Under the pieces are notes generated by a model. That model saw only the letters and a program-made list of their open reading frames with translations, did no database searches and had not been told where the DNA came from. A DNA stretch of 64,000 nucleotides, from positions 17,747,064 to 17,811,063 of the forward strand of contig OX463841.1 of the NCBI GenBank assembly GCA_949825065.1. The letters are read 5' to 3'. This DNA is from Odontocerum albicorne. Taxonomy: Eukaryota > Arthropoda > Insecta > Trichoptera > Odontoceridae. Below, in pieces: positions 22,318-33,579 of the stretch. A program made the translations under genes and the position numbers. Within the stretch, counting starts at the first letter, position 1. Each line of letters begins with the position of its first letter.

Positions 22318-22506
22318 TTTTTATTATTATTATTTAAACCTGGCGAGTTTATTGCCATATGGCAATCTCTTCCAACCAACCAGAAAGATGTTTTTATAGG
22401 CCTTAAATGTTAACCTGACTGGAATCCTATTTAAAAAAATGTGGGATTGAACCCGCAATCTCCGGATCAGCAGACAAGTGTCTTACTACCAGGCCACGGA
22501 GGTCGT
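22318..22506 (-). mobile_element. SINE-1 copy, nearly complete
   Basis: Minus strand: A box in 'gtggcctggtagtaag', B box 'gggttcaatccc', body 'aggattccagtcaggtt', tail 'ggttggttggaagagattgc' then 'catatggcaataaactcgcc' and a TAA/TTA-type end. The palindrome 'attgccatatggcaat' in the tail can form a hairpin. Confidence 0.88.
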
Positions 22507-22779
22507 CATATTTCACGGGTTGCAACTAGTATCTTAGTAAATGTCCACTTTAACTTTAAAGGATTTATCCTGATATCTGCACGCGTCGCCCAAGTCCTGT
22601 AAAGGATAATAACTATCCGTCTACCAATTCCCTGAATAGCACAATTTTTACTTGGCCTTGTAATTATATGATTGGTCGTGTGATGTCAACTTTGCCATTT
22701 AGACCGGTTAGCGCAGTGCGTTATACACAGCTGAGTTTTGTCCAAATATTTGTCATATTCCATTTTGTATAGTTTCAAG

Positions 22780-23323
22780 CAGGGGCGGCTCGTCTTTAAG
22801 GGCAACCGGGGCACTGCCCCCCACACACATTTCTCCTAATAAAAAAATAATAATTAACTGAAATGTTTTTGAAACGTGTTTTTATTATTGGTATAATTGT
22901 AATTATTCTTAGTTTTTCGGAATATTATTTGCACGTGTAAATGAAAAAAGAAAAAAATAGATGATTTATAAATATTTGAAAAAAAACCACGATATTAACT
23001 TATTACTGGTAAGATGGTGTGAAATATGTTGTTTTGTTTATTTAATTTTAATATGTTAATACAAATTATTTTCACTTGATTTTGTGAAAAATACATGTTT
23101 TTTTTTTTATAATGATGGTTTTGTTAATGTTTGTATGTAAATAAAAATTATTTTTGTTTAATTTCGCAATAATTTTTTTAATAATTCTTAGTATTTTCTT
23201 GGTTTGACCTCACTGTACTAAAATATATACAGTTCATTTTTTATTTTGAAAAAAAAAAATAGGGGGAGGAACACTTTAGCCTCATCATGCCCCACCTGTT
23301 TTTAAAGTCACGAGCAGCCCCTG
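22780..23323. mobile_element. hAT-type MITE with perfect 8-bp target duplication
   Basis: Ends 'caggggcggctcgt' and 'acgagcagcccctg' are inverted repeats (extended similarity for ~35 bp), flanked by 'gtttcaag' at 22772-22779 and 23324-23331. The 8-bp duplication and CAGGG-type termini fit hAT. The interior is AT-rich with no ORF. Confidence 0.93.
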
Positions 23324-23394
23324 GTTTCAAGTATACATTTTTTCATAATGCTAGTTATAAGGTAATTTCTAAATAGTATAGTTAAATACATACC

Positions 23395-23840
23395 ATCATG
23401 CCGTGACCCTGTCGGTGTTGACAGAAAGGAGAAAGTGTCAGATTTTCTTATATCTTTAGTCTCTTAACACGCTCGTCTTTCGCCTCTTCTACATTCATAC
23501 ATCTACAATTTCCCTGATTTTTAAATTTTTTTTCTTTCAATATATCATACACTTGATCCAACCACACTTTGCTTGGTCTTCCACGCCTTCCATTCACATT
23601 AACACTGTATATTCGTTTTGTTGGTCTTTCTTCAATCATTCGTTCCACATGCTAAAACCATCACATAATGCTCTTCTTTATATCAGCCTTTTTACATTCA
23701 TTACTAATCACTTCATTCCATATTATGTCACACATTGTCATACTATGTATTATTCTAAGTGCACGCATTTCTTGAACATTTATTCCGCTCTTCTCAGTAT
23801 TTTTCCACGTCGGCGTTTCACCTCCATTCACCAAAGCTGA
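23395..23840 (-). mobile_element. LINE-R C-terminal fragment
   Basis: Minus strand encodes 'VERMIEERPTKRIYSVNVNG', 'RRGRPSKVWLDQVYDILKEK' and 'GNCRCMNVEEAKDERVKRL', the usual ORF2 C-terminus ending, then the tail toward 23395. It extends upstream to about 23840 with frameshifts. Plus-strand frames are shadows. Confidence 0.8.
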
Positions 23841-24306
23841 TACTAAAATACTGTTGAAATTTGCTCTAAAGAACAAAAATATAAAAGTTGCAATATATTG
23901 AGTATAACATATGAAAAGCAAATAAACATATACTTGGATAAGTGCAAGTATATTAAAAAAAGACAAAAATAGACGAAATATCACAAGGGTCAAGGAACTC
24001 AATAATATCATAAGGGTCAAGGAACTCAATAATATCACAAGGTCAAGGAATTCAGTAATAGATTTCAAAGCATCGACTGCATGATTTTGAAAATCATTCT
24101 GTATATGCTCGTTAAGTGAAACAGATAAAATATTTCAAGAAGAAAATAAATGTCATTTTTCATTAATTGCTGTTTATTGCGAAGTTCGATCCAAGATTAT
24201 CAAACGAGAACTAAATAATAATTTATTTTGGTGAACTCTTGATTATTGACATCTTTTTTGATGAACTCATGATTATTGACAACTTTTTTGGTGAACTAAT
24301 GATTAT
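23841..24306. other. No gene; short local repeats
   Basis: AT-rich. 'caaggaactcaataatatca' occurs twice (23990-24040), and 'gaactcatgattattgac'-type units occur three times near 24235-24310. Confidence 0.6.
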
Positions 24307-24745
24307 TGACAACTTTTATTTATTTATTTCTTTAACACTTTTATTGCAATACAATCTGGCGGGCTTATTGCCAGGCGGCAATCTCTTCCAACCAACCAGA
24401 CAAAAGTAAATGAAGCAAGTTACATGGTGGCATAAATCATTCAAATGACTATCCATCACCACGAAATCCATAAACACATACGTGAGCACATGCCCATGAA
24501 CCCCACAAAGACGGACAACGTGAATGAAACACGTTATTTTACTGACTAGAAATTAAGAGTTTTTTCAGTCGCTTCTTAAAGCATGCCAAGGACGGGGCGA
24601 GTCTTATATTGGTTTGTAACTGATTCCAGAGTCTCACTGCATGGACAGTAAAGGACGACGTAAAGAAAGAGGAGCGGGGAACTGGAAAGGCCAATAAACA
24701 ATCTCTGTTTGAGAGTAGCGCTCGCTAATCCATGATTGGAAAGAA
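24307..24745 (-). pseudogene. LINE-A 3' end (ORF2 C-terminus and 3' UTR)
   Basis: The minus strand encodes 'AFPVPRSSFFTSSFTVHAVR', 'LWNQLQTNIRLAPSLACFKK' and 'RLKKLLISS', the conserved C-terminus of CR1/Jockey-group ORF2 proteins. A ~200-bp 3' UTR follows, ending 'ggcaataagcccgccagatt', 'gcaataaaagtgtt' and an 'aaataaataaa' tail. 5'-truncated. Siblings at 51570, 55296 and 58497. Its tail is shared with SINE-1. Confidence 0.88.
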
Positions 24746-25275
24746 GCTGAAAATTTTTTGAAAACTTTTCATAGAATTCCGTAATAAAATGATGTCAATT
24801 TTTGTTTATATGATTTACTTTTTATCGTGATGATAGAAAACATGTTGAAACCAAGTAAATGCGATATGCAATTGAACAATGAAGATTAGGGAAAGTTGAG
24901 GAATTAAGTTATTGAGGTAGTTTTTTCTCAGATGACGGAAGAGTTACGTGGTTACATCGAACGGTGGGTTGCGATAGGATATATAGTCAATAGGGGCACG
25001 AAACATATATTATATAATCGTGGGGATAGAAAAGTGTGAAAACTAAGTAAATGCGATATGTAGGTGAGCAATGAAGATTAGGGCAAGTTGAGGAATTCTG
25101 CTATTTAGGTAGTATTTTCTCAGATGGGGGAAGAGTTACGTGGTATATCGAACGGCGGGTTGCGATAGGATATATAGTCAATGGCGCACGAACCATATAT
25201 TATATAATCGTGGTGATAGAAAAGTGTGAAAACTAAGTAAATGCGATATGTAGGTGAGCAATAAAGATTAGTTTC
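24746..25275 (+). repeat. ~191-bp tandem repeat from LINE-F coding sequence
   Basis: The tag 'aagatta' with flanks recurs at 24882, 25074 and 25264 (about 190 bp). Units encode pieces like 'EEFSYLGSFFSDDGR' and 'RRVAIGYIVN', the 'YLG' segment that follows the LINE catalytic box. Two and a half units. Confidence 0.8.
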
Positions 25276-25761
25276 GATGCTTCTTGGTGTTAATTTTTAA
25301 TATGAAATAAATAATTCAATGAAAAGTTGTCTGGTACTCTATTAGAGCTCTCCTATTCATGCATATTTAAATGAGACTTATTTGAGTGATGATGGCGTGT
25401 GTAAGAGGTCATACGCATCTGATTTAGTCAATTAAAAAGCGTAACAACAATGAGGGATGTGTCGAGTCGATAAAAGATTTAGTCCACCGAGCGAGCGGGC
25501 CGCGCCTGTCTCGATGACTTTGAGAGTTTCTCGAATTTCAAATCTCAGCTGGACGATTTACATTAGTTTTAAGGATCCATTTTTGGAATATTTAATTATT
25601 ATTTGGAATATTTAATTATTTGGAATACTTGACATGTAAATATCGAAATCACTGAACGATTTTACCCGTGTGTCGTCACCCATTAATCCGACATTGACGA
25701 AAACGTGTTCATGGTACGAGTACTTCTTACACCCCACGGTCTTGTATCACATTTCGTTGTA
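25276..25761. other. No recognised feature
   Basis: AT-rich with a small GC-richer patch near 25490-25520 ('gcgagcgggccgcgcc'). No gene seen. Confidence 0.5.
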
Positions 25762-26124
25762 CAGTCAAACATCGGGTCACGAACGCCTCTAGTCACGAAC
25801 AAATCGGCTTTCGAACACAATTTCCGAACAAATTTTGACTCCGCCTGCGTACAATGCCTCGGCTCACGAATTAGTTGTAACGACGCATTACGCAATTACG
25901 CATTAGTTATTCTTAGGTGCGCGCGTTGTGGACATTGTTTGTCGTTGTTCTTGATACAATTTTTTTTGCTTTTTATATATATAATATACAATATATATAA
26001 AATATATTTTGCATTAAATTAACCCTCATTATGGCTCCCAAGAAAATGAATTTCGGTTTGCGAACATTTCGGCTCGCGAACGGAATCAATGAACGAATTA
26101 AGTTCGTAACCAGAGGTACCACTG
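25762..26124 (+). mobile_element. pogo/Tigger-like deletion relic keeping the transposase start
   Basis: Flanked by TA (25760-25761, 26125-26126). The right end 'cagaggtaccactg' reverse-complements to 'cagtggtacctctg', typical of pogo/Tigger; the left end 'cagtcaaacatcgggtcacg' is diverged. Repeated 'tcacgaac/ttcgaac' motifs mark the subterminal zones. At 26031 'atggctcccaagaaaatg' reads MAPKKM, resembling the usual transposase start, and passes straight into the right terminus: essentially the whole coding region was deleted. Confidence 0.82.
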
Positions 26125-26160
26125 TACATAGTTTTTTTAAAATTTAATAAAAAAATAAAT

Positions 26161-26640
26161 TATCCACTTTGCACGGATTTCTCCTGTTACACAAAGAGGG
26201 TCTGCTTCTAGCGTTAGCTTATTCGTTAGGAATAATATCAGCCAGGATTCTTCTCATACTGCTAGACGGTACCGAGAATATATCAACAGTGTCATTCAGT
26301 TGGTTCAATATCTCTATACCACGCGTGACTGAGTGTTTAGCCATGATATTCATCATCTAAGTTGGTATGTAGAACAGAGGGTGATTCCTTGCACGGCTAT
26401 ATTTATTAGGTACATAATATAAACTCAGTGCTTCTAGAATCGCGGGACAGTTAAAGCAACCTTGAAAAACTTTAAGTAGGAATATCGCAATGGATTCTCG
26501 CCTTCTTGTTTCGAGGTTTCTATAGTTACACACCGTGAGAAGTTCGACATGGTGAGCATATTTTGGATAATCGTCCTTTGTTCTGTACCATAGATATCTG
26601 AGGATTTTTTTTTATATTTGTTCTATATAATTTTTTTTGA
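26161..26640 (-). pseudogene. LINE-J copy
   Basis: Minus strand: 'ILRYLWYRTKDDYPKYAHHV', 'ELLTVCNYRNLETRRRES', 'FQGCFNCPAILEALSLYYVP', 'MAKHSVTRGIEILNQLND' and 'VPSSSMRRILADIIPNE', with one stop and small frame shifts. The 3' end ('tgcaaagtggat') is identical to that at 31138. 5'-truncated Jockey-like LINE. Confidence 0.87.
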
Positions 26641-26679
26641 AAAACCTTAAGTAAAAATAACGCAATGGAGTTCCCCCTG

Positions 26680-26790
26680 GCAGGCTTGTTGACGTGTGGC
26701 AATCTCTTTCAAACAATACAAAAATATGTAAAAGAGGCTTTACATGAAATCAAGACATTTAAAAACAATGAATAAGAACTTGGAACTATC
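26680..26790 (-). mobile_element. SINE-1 tail fragment
   Basis: 'ggcaggcttgttgacgtgtg' and 'gcaatctctttcaaac' match the SINE-1/LINE-A shared tail. The head is not recognisable. Confidence 0.5.
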
Positions 26791-27324
26791 GGATTGGAAG
26801 TTGTGCATCTGTCTAATGCTAGATTATATTTGCTGGGTTCGGATAAATTACGTAATTCGGAATAATGAATGAGTGGACATATGGATTAAAATATCACGAT
26901 AAGAATAAATGAATGGATATCAATAAATAATGTATTATATTTAAGAATATAAAACGCCTGTCTGTATAGCATAGACACCATTTCAACATTAACCAATACG
27001 TTGATTTAGAGAGCAGTAAATTTGATGAGTTAATATTGTTGATGTGTTCAATTGACAGACAGTGCATTTGATTGATTGGTACTGTGGTATAAAGCAATTT
27101 GTTTCATTTTAATATTTGAATGATTTATGTTCATATATGGTGTTATCAAAAAGTTTTCTAATTAATGGTGCAGTATTATTTTTTAAAATTAATGCTACGA
27201 GTATGTTTCTAATGTCTTGACAGGCAAAAATAATTGATTTGGGTAAGAAGGAAATGATTGTCTGATTAGAAAACAAAGTATTGTCCGATTACGTAGATTT
27301 TTAGATTATGAAGAAAATTATTTA
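26791..27324. other. No recognised feature
   Basis: AT-rich unique sequence. Confidence 0.5.
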
Positions 27325-28160
27325 TTTATTTTATTTAATTAACGACACAACATTGTCTTTTATGTACATATGAATATATGACAAGTTATACACGTACTTA
27401 AAATTATTGACAAAAAATACAAAACTTTATCTTAAACAAACATGGAGATACAAAAAGTTGTAGTAATAATAAATTACAGTAATTGTTTAAAATTATTAAA
27501 TATTAATACGTATATTTAAGTTTAATATACGAGTATGTATGTATACCACAAAATATTACCAAACTTCACCAAGCAGACTTACGTTATTTTCGAAGACTTA
27601 CTTTATAGTGGTAAAGAACTTAGAATTGTTTTTAGAGGAACAACACTTAAATAAAACAAGAATTGGATTTTTGGGAATTTTATGGATAGATCTTGAGGTA
27701 TAGAAAACACATGTGTTCACTTTTAGAACGAGATGCAAGTTGCTTTGCAGAATCGATACTTTCCACATATTGATGCAGGGTTACTCAACTCCAGAGGTAA
27801 AGTATTGTCCTTAATGTTTCGTTTATACTAGGTTATTTATATTAATAAAGGAGAGCACAAAGTTAGTAGCTATTTCTAAATATTGTTGTGATATTCTGGC
27901 GAATACTATATATACTTATATTAAACATACCTAAATTGTTGCAAAACTCATTTCCAAGTCTTTGCATACGAACTATAGAGGAGTTAATTTTATAATTAGT
28001 ATATCAATTTTCGGTATAAAAGAGATTGCGCTGTCTTGTGGATCTAGTGGGAATACGAAATGAAATGCTTGCGAGTAAGTGAGATGCATCGATTACAGAG
28101 TGAATGATTTTGTATAGCAGTACTATATCGGCTGTTTTTCTTCAGTCACACAGCTTCAAG
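27325..28160 (-). pseudogene. LINE-K C-terminus and 3' UTR
   Basis: Minus strand from ~28150: 'KTADIVLLYKIIHSVIDASH', 'LLASISFRIPTRSTRQRNLF', 'SSIVRMQRLGNEFCNNLG', followed by a ~500-bp 3' UTR ending 'gacaatgttgtgtcgttaat'. The pattern (LYKI-H----S--LL--I-FR-P---TR----F) is a LINE ORF2 C-terminus. Copies at 34925-35490 and a tip at 11926. Confidence 0.82.
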
Positions 28161-28554
28161 AGTTTCATTGCATTTAATAAGTTGAGATAATTTTTTTGTT
28201 CACGTAGTATTTCATTTTTTTTTCCAATTTATGAATCTTAGAAATTTGTTTTGTTCTCGTTCTAAAGTTTGTGCATGGGTGGCGTAATGAGGAGATCATA
28301 TTGATGAGTTGTAGTCAAGGCGCCTAGAGTCTTTGCATACGAATTTGCATGCATATTGACTGGTAGATAGGGAAGTTTTGTCTGGTTGGGAAGGAAATGA
28401 TTTTATAGTTAGGAAAGAAAGGATTGCCTGGTTAGGAAGAAAATGATTGTCTGGTAACGAAGAGGTTCTCATACGCATGAAAACCTACTCACATGCATTA
28501 AAAAGAGAATATTAGAATACTTCGGGTATTTCATGAGATGAAACAAATATGTAA
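28161..28554. other. No recognised feature
   Basis: AT-rich. 28375-28460 has three imperfect repeats of 'gattgtctggttaggaag'-like sequence. Confidence 0.5.
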
Positions 28555-28750
28555 TCATCCAAATCATATTTCAGGGGAAGATAAAAGGAAAATGAAGCGT
28601 AGAAAGAAGAAAAAAAAACTCCTTGTTGTAGAACCTAAGAGAGTGGTTCCCTGTAGTACGAAGACATTGTTCAGAGTAGCTACAGATAAAGTTAAAATAT
28701 ACATTATGATTGCCAGCCTCCAATGTGAAGAGGAACGTAAGAAGAAGAAG
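28555..28750 (+). mobile_element. LINE-W-group 3' fragment
   Basis: Frame with 'LFRVATDKVKIYIMIASLQC', preceded by a basic region matching 'QGKIKGK-SVERRK', and ending in a GAAGAA tail. This is the C-terminus of a LINE-W relative. Decayed. Confidence 0.65.
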
Positions 28751-29399
28751 GTTTGGATGGAAAGGGAAATGAGTGGGTCATATCTCTCGTATTTCAGACG
28801 ATATATAAACCAAGTGTGTATTTTGGAGTGGAGATCACGAACCAACAATGTACCGAAATGGGGGGTTTCAAAAATACTCGTATATATGGAAATAAATCAG
28901 TTTGTCGGAGGTCGGAGGTCAGCATAAAGGACACTCAGCACCGAGACGAGAGAAGATGAAGGCGATAAATGAATTTAGAGCATCAATGAAGCTGAGGAAC
29001 AAATTGAAAGTATCAACTATACATGAAGAATGGTACTGTAGTCGTTAGGTAAACTATGTTTCAGAATAGGACGTCACTAAAAAAACTTACATGTCACTCT
29101 CTCGTAACATGTGTCACTCCAGAAAAACATCAAGAGTTTACATTTGGTAGCTATTGAGGGTCAGGATTACAAGACATTATGGAGAAAGAAGGTCTAAAAG
29201 TTAATTCCAAACAACAGTTAACCACTGGACCAAGAGGTAAGGACAAATAGTCATAAAAAAAGTGATATTAATTTCAGCCAATTCGTCCCCATCATAATCG
29301 TATCGACGTTGGAAAGTCGAGGTCGGAAATTTTTAAAATTTTTTTTAAAGAATATAATATATACACCCGAAGTCCATATCCTTACACCCCCCCTATACT
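28751..29399. other. No recognised gene
   Basis: A 68-codon plus frame (28753-28959) continues the fragment above but matches no family I know. The rest is unique sequence. Confidence 0.45.
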
Positions 29400-29790
29400 A
29401 GGTGGAAAAATGCCTGTATAATTCGAGGTGAGAAGCACAGCGTGGTGATAGCAAACATGTGATGTTTTAAGTAAGATGAATATGAATACGTTCAGATGGT
29501 TTGGGATGTAGGAAGAATGAATGGACAAAAACTAACAAAACAGATAATTTACTGTGCAGCTGTGAGTGGAAGGCGTACCATATAGAGGAAAACCGAGGAA
29601 AGTTTGTTTGGTTCAAGTGGATGATATTTCGAAAGAAGGAAAAATCGAAAGGTAGAGAAATCGTAAAGGTTGTATGAGAAGGTATATGGATGTGGAAGAG
29701 GCTAAGGATGTTTGTCGAGTTATGAAAGTATGGTGCTCGGCCTCTCTGCCTACACCTACAGGGAAATGACGTGATGGTATGTATTTATAT
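29400..29790 (+). mobile_element. LINE-R fragment
   Basis: Markers 'cagatggtttggga' (RWFG), 'ggtagagaaatcgtaaagg' and 'gtatatggatgtggaagagg' (YMDVEEA), followed by the 'ctctctgcctacacctacag' tail. Several frameshifts. 5'-truncated. Confidence 0.75.
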
Positions 29791-29865
29791 ATGTCGAGCA
29801 AACTGATATAAAAGCATCACGTTTTTTTCATCAATATGTACTCGTAAATACCAACTGACGACGAT

Positions 29866-30057
29866 CTCCCTGACCAAGGTGGTAAGACTTGTTTTTTAAT
29901 CCTGAGGGCTGCGGGTTCGACCCCCATTGGAACCCAGATTTTTTGGAAAAAGGATTCCAGTCTGGTTTTCACTTAAGACCTCTTTAACATCTTTCTGGTC
30001 GGTTGGGAGAGATTGTCATATGTTAATACGCCCACCATATTGTAAAAGTGTAGAACT
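29866..30057 (+). mobile_element. SINE-1 copy, first of a head-to-tail pair
   Basis: A box in 'ctgaccaaggtggtaag', B box 'gggttcgaccccc', body 'aggattccagtctggtt' and tail 'ggttgggagagattgtc'. The next copy begins immediately downstream. Confidence 0.85.
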
Positions 30058-30255
30058 ACGTAGTCTAGTTGTTAAGACGCATGTCTTCTATCTTGCGGGT
30101 TGTGATTTCGATTCTCGTTAGGACTCAATTTTTTTTTTAAGTTTTCCAAAAAAGGCTTTTAAACATCTTTCTGGTAGCTTGAAAGAGATTGTCAAATGGC
30201 AATAATCAACTCACCAAGTTGTACTACTGTACACAACAAAAGTGTAATATAGCTA
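30058..30255 (+). mobile_element. SINE-1 copy, second of the pair
   Basis: 'gtagtctagttgttaag' (A box), 'gtgatttcgattctc' (weak B box) and tail 'agagattgtcaaatggcaat' then 'caaaagtgtaatat'. Confidence 0.8.
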
Positions 30256-30264
30256 TACAATTTT

Positions 30265-30640
30265 AATTTTTATTCTTATGATTGTGTGCGGTATATTGTG
30301 GGATGAATATTTTTGGTCTTTCTGGAGTGATGATGTGTGAGGAGTTGAATTTCGCAAGATGTTTCCAGTTGTAGTTGAGTGTCACTGTTTGTCAGGTTGA
30401 TAAGAGCGTGCAACGGGGTTTTGTTTTTGTGTAATCAAAAATCGGAAAGAAGTATCGATTTATTTTTTCATGCTAAATATCCTCAGTGAGATACAGGCAA
30501 AAGCCTAGTTTACTGGGAACACGACAAATGAAAGGCAACAAACCCAGATCCATTAAAATTGTATGTCCAAATCAAATTACCTTTTTTTTTCGTATAATTT
30601 GTATATTTTCTTGTCATGTGTAATAATAAATAAAAAATAC
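30265..30640 (+). repeat. Repeat R7 (probable LINE 3' UTR), copy 1
   Basis: Shares ~370 bp with 33215-33575 in the same orientation, from 'attcttatgattgtgtgcgg' to 'tgtcatgtgtaataataaat'. The A/T-rich end suggests a LINE 3' UTR. Copy 1 has a 'gataagagcgtgcaacgggg' stretch that copy 2 lacks. Confidence 0.8.
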
Positions 30641-31040
30641 CAAGCTTATTGTTTAAGTTTGTCGATTCGTAAATGTCAAGTAATTTTGATAACAGGCTAA
30701 TTATAAATGTTTGATATAAGCATTTAACGCTCCCCTGTTTGAATCCCAGAAAAATCCGATCAGATTTTTATGATTCGTATGTTGGGCCGATCGGTATGCA
30801 GCATGCAGAGCGTATACTCGTATGCACTTGCGTGTACGTGTATTTCCGGCAAGTCACTCACAAAAATAGAACGAAACGTTAAGGATCTTGTAAACGGTCC
30901 ACGCGGGGTCGGGACACATCACAAACCTCATTACACGGAGATGTTGGAACCAGGGCCGTATCTCGCATTGGGCTCTCCGGGATATCTAGCTGCTAGAGTA
31001 GTGACTTACAAAATAAGTGGTACCGCCTACATAGCGGACA
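30641..31040 (+). other. Unassigned, with a GC-richer open frame
   Basis: 30770-31045 (91 codons; includes 'GVGTHHKPHYTEMLEPGPYL') is clearly richer in GC than the neighbourhood. No family recognised. It could be a relic of a gene or transposon. Confidence 0.35.
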
Positions 31041-32066
31041 TTTAGGATCAAGAGGCATAAGTTTACTGAAGACATGTATCTTATACCCGTAGTGGCATCT
31101 CTGAAGGCATCTTATCTTAAAGTGTCTTTTTTTTTTATCCACTTTGCACGGATTTCTCCTGTTACACAAAGAGGGTCTGCTTCTAGCGTTAGCTTATTCG
31201 TTAGGAATAATATCAGCTAGGATTCTTCTCATACTGCTAGTCGGTATCGAGAATATATCAACCGTGTCATTCAGTTGGCTCAATATCTCTATACCACGCG
31301 TGACTGAGTGTTTAGCCATGATATTCGTCCTGTAAGTTGGTATGTAGAACAGAGGGTGATTCCTTGCACGGCTATATTTATTGGGTACATATAAACTTAG
31401 TGTTTCTGGAATCGCGGGACAGTTAAAAGAACCTTGGAAAACCTTTATAAAGTCTTATAGTTGCATGTATCTTATAACGTATCTTATAGTGGTATCTCTG
31501 AAGATTGATACATTATTGCATACAGTCAGATATCACTGAAGATTTGTACTTTATTGTATGTAGACAGGTATTATTGAAGTCAGGTATCTTATTGCATGTA
31601 ATCAGGCATCACAGATGACAGATACCTTTTTGCACGTTGTCAGATATCACTAAATATTGATACTTTGTTGTATGAAAACAGGTATCACTTAAGATAGTAT
31701 CTTATTTCATGTAATCAGGCATTACTGATGACAAGTACCTTTTTGTACGTTGTCAGATATCACTAAAGATAGGTACTTTATTGTATGAAAACAGGTACCA
31801 CTGAAGAAAGTATCTTATTGTATGTAAACAGGTATCACTGAAGACAGGTATCTTATTATACTAGTATGTAGGGCATCACTGAAAATAGTTTTTTTATTGC
31901 ATGTAAATAAGTGTATGTATCACTGAATACAGGTATCTTATTGTATGTATGTAGGGCATCACTGGATCTAGGTATCTTACTATAATATATTATATATAGA
32001 CAGGTATCATTGAAGATAAATATTTTATTATAATATATGTAGGCAGGTATCTCTGAAGATAGATAT
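31041..32066. repeat. Degenerate ~36-40-bp minisatellite
   Basis: Variants of 'ggtatcactgaagatagg' and 'tatcttattgtatgtaaaca' repeated ~15 times, interrupted by the LINE-J insertion at 31138-31437. Units flank both sides of the LINE, so the array is older. Confidence 0.85.
31138..31437 (-). mobile_element. LINE-J copy inserted in the minisatellite
   Basis: Nearly identical to 26161-26455. It encodes 'ILIELSDTVDIFSIPTSS'-type sequence with the same 3' end 'tgcaaagtggat' and an A-rich tail. Short 5'-truncated insertion. Confidence 0.85.
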
Positions 32067-32067
32067 A

Positions 32068-32734
32068 GATCATTCAGCCACAATACTCATTTTGCAAGTA
32101 ACACTCTCTGCATTACACAACTCATGTAGTGGTATTGGTTTTAGAATGCCACACGATTAGTTCGCGCAGAACGCACGTTTGTATTGTTGTCAAAATACTC
32201 GTTGGTTAGAAAAACACTACCATGTCGAAATTAGGAGTGCGAATTTTGTCTAATGTAATGTAGAATTCAATTTTTTTCGAAAGCTTAGAATGTACTTTGT
32301 TATGACTTAAAGTTTCCTAGAATTTGACATTGTAATTATGATACATTAATACGAGTATGTTAAATAATCTTACATTCATTTTATTTTTATGTGCAATCTT
32401 ATTAAAGCTGAAGAACATTTTTACTTTATAATACTTGTATTTTTAATCTTGAAAAAAAAATATTATTGTTATTTAATGTTTCCTAGAATCTGCCATGCCT
32501 TAACAATTTATATGTGAAATAAACTTACTTTCATTTTATTTTTATGATTATTACAATTTAAGTTGACAGCATTTATAATTTACAAAACGTGTTTGTTCAG
32601 TTCAATGTTTAAATATAAAACATTATTTTTATATTTTTTTCCTTTTTCATTTCATTAAAAAAATAAAGTGACAAGTTTTTGTAAACGCACTGTTACTCAT
32701 ACTATTGCAAAATGAGTCTTCTGGCTGAATGATC
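32068..32734. mobile_element. MITE-C, ~32-bp terminal inverted repeats
   Basis: 'gatcattcagccacaatact' followed by 'cattttgcaagta' opens it; 'tactattgcaaaatgagtct' and 'tctggctgaatgatc' closes it. The 667-bp interior is AT-rich and non-coding. The flanks are TA-like, but the target duplication is ambiguous. Confidence 0.8.
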
Positions 32735-33214
32735 TATGATATACCTTATTGTATAGGTATGAATGAAGATGTACTCAGTTCAAACTTTTGGCGCGTCAAC
32801 TCTTCGTTGCCCTAACAATGGGATTATTTTAATTCTATAATATTTAATTGCGATCCTTTGAGCTGTACCAAAGAACACTAGCAAATGTAAAAGAGGTAGA
32901 TACAATATTTGTAATGTGTGGAACTCCGAGCAGAACCGAAATATATCGAAACAGAAAAATCTGAAACGCATCAGCGAGACTGTAAAGGTTTCATAACATT
33001 TGATGCAAATTTATTTTCTTTAAAGAACTACTATACATTTAAAAAATAAGATTACAATTATATTTACGATAACTACAACGTATTGTTAGAAAAAAATTAT
33101 CATTTTGAGTACTTGGGCTTTCAGGATGAATGACGTGTGGAAAAAATTTGTGTGGGCACGTGAGTGTGGGTTTCTTCTTGTTGTTTTTGTATTTGTGTTT
33201 CTGTATATTTTTGT
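32735..33214. other. No recognised feature
   Basis: AT-rich. Overlapping frames on both strands at 33039-33335 are compositional. Confidence 0.5.
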
Positions 33215-33575
33215 TTTTATTTTTATTCTTATGATTGTGTGCGGTATATTGTGGGATGAATATTTTTGGTATTTCTGGAGTGATGATGTGTGAGGAGTTT
33301 GATTCCGCAAGATGTTTCCAGTTATTGAGTGTCACTGTTTGTCACTGTTTGTTTTTGTGTAATCAAAAATCGGAAAGAAGTATCGATTTATTTTTGCATG
33401 CTAAAATCCTCAGTGAGATACAGGCAAAAGCCTAGTTTACTGGGGATACGACAAATGAAAGGCAAAAAACCCAGATCCATTAAAATTGTATGTCCAAATT
33501 AAATTACCTGTTGTTTTTTCGCAAATTATGTATATTTCTTGTCATGTGTAATAATAAATAAATAAATTCGCTTAG
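33215..33575 (+). repeat. Repeat R7, copy 2
   Basis: Second copy of the 30265-30640 repeat. It contains a small 'gtcactgttt' duplication. Confidence 0.8.
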
Positions 33576-33579
33576 TCAA

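Noticed and set aside
28564..28848. Minus-strand 94-codon frame with a Phe run
   Set aside because: Antisense of a LINE 3' end whose GAA/AAG tail produces the Phe/Leu run.
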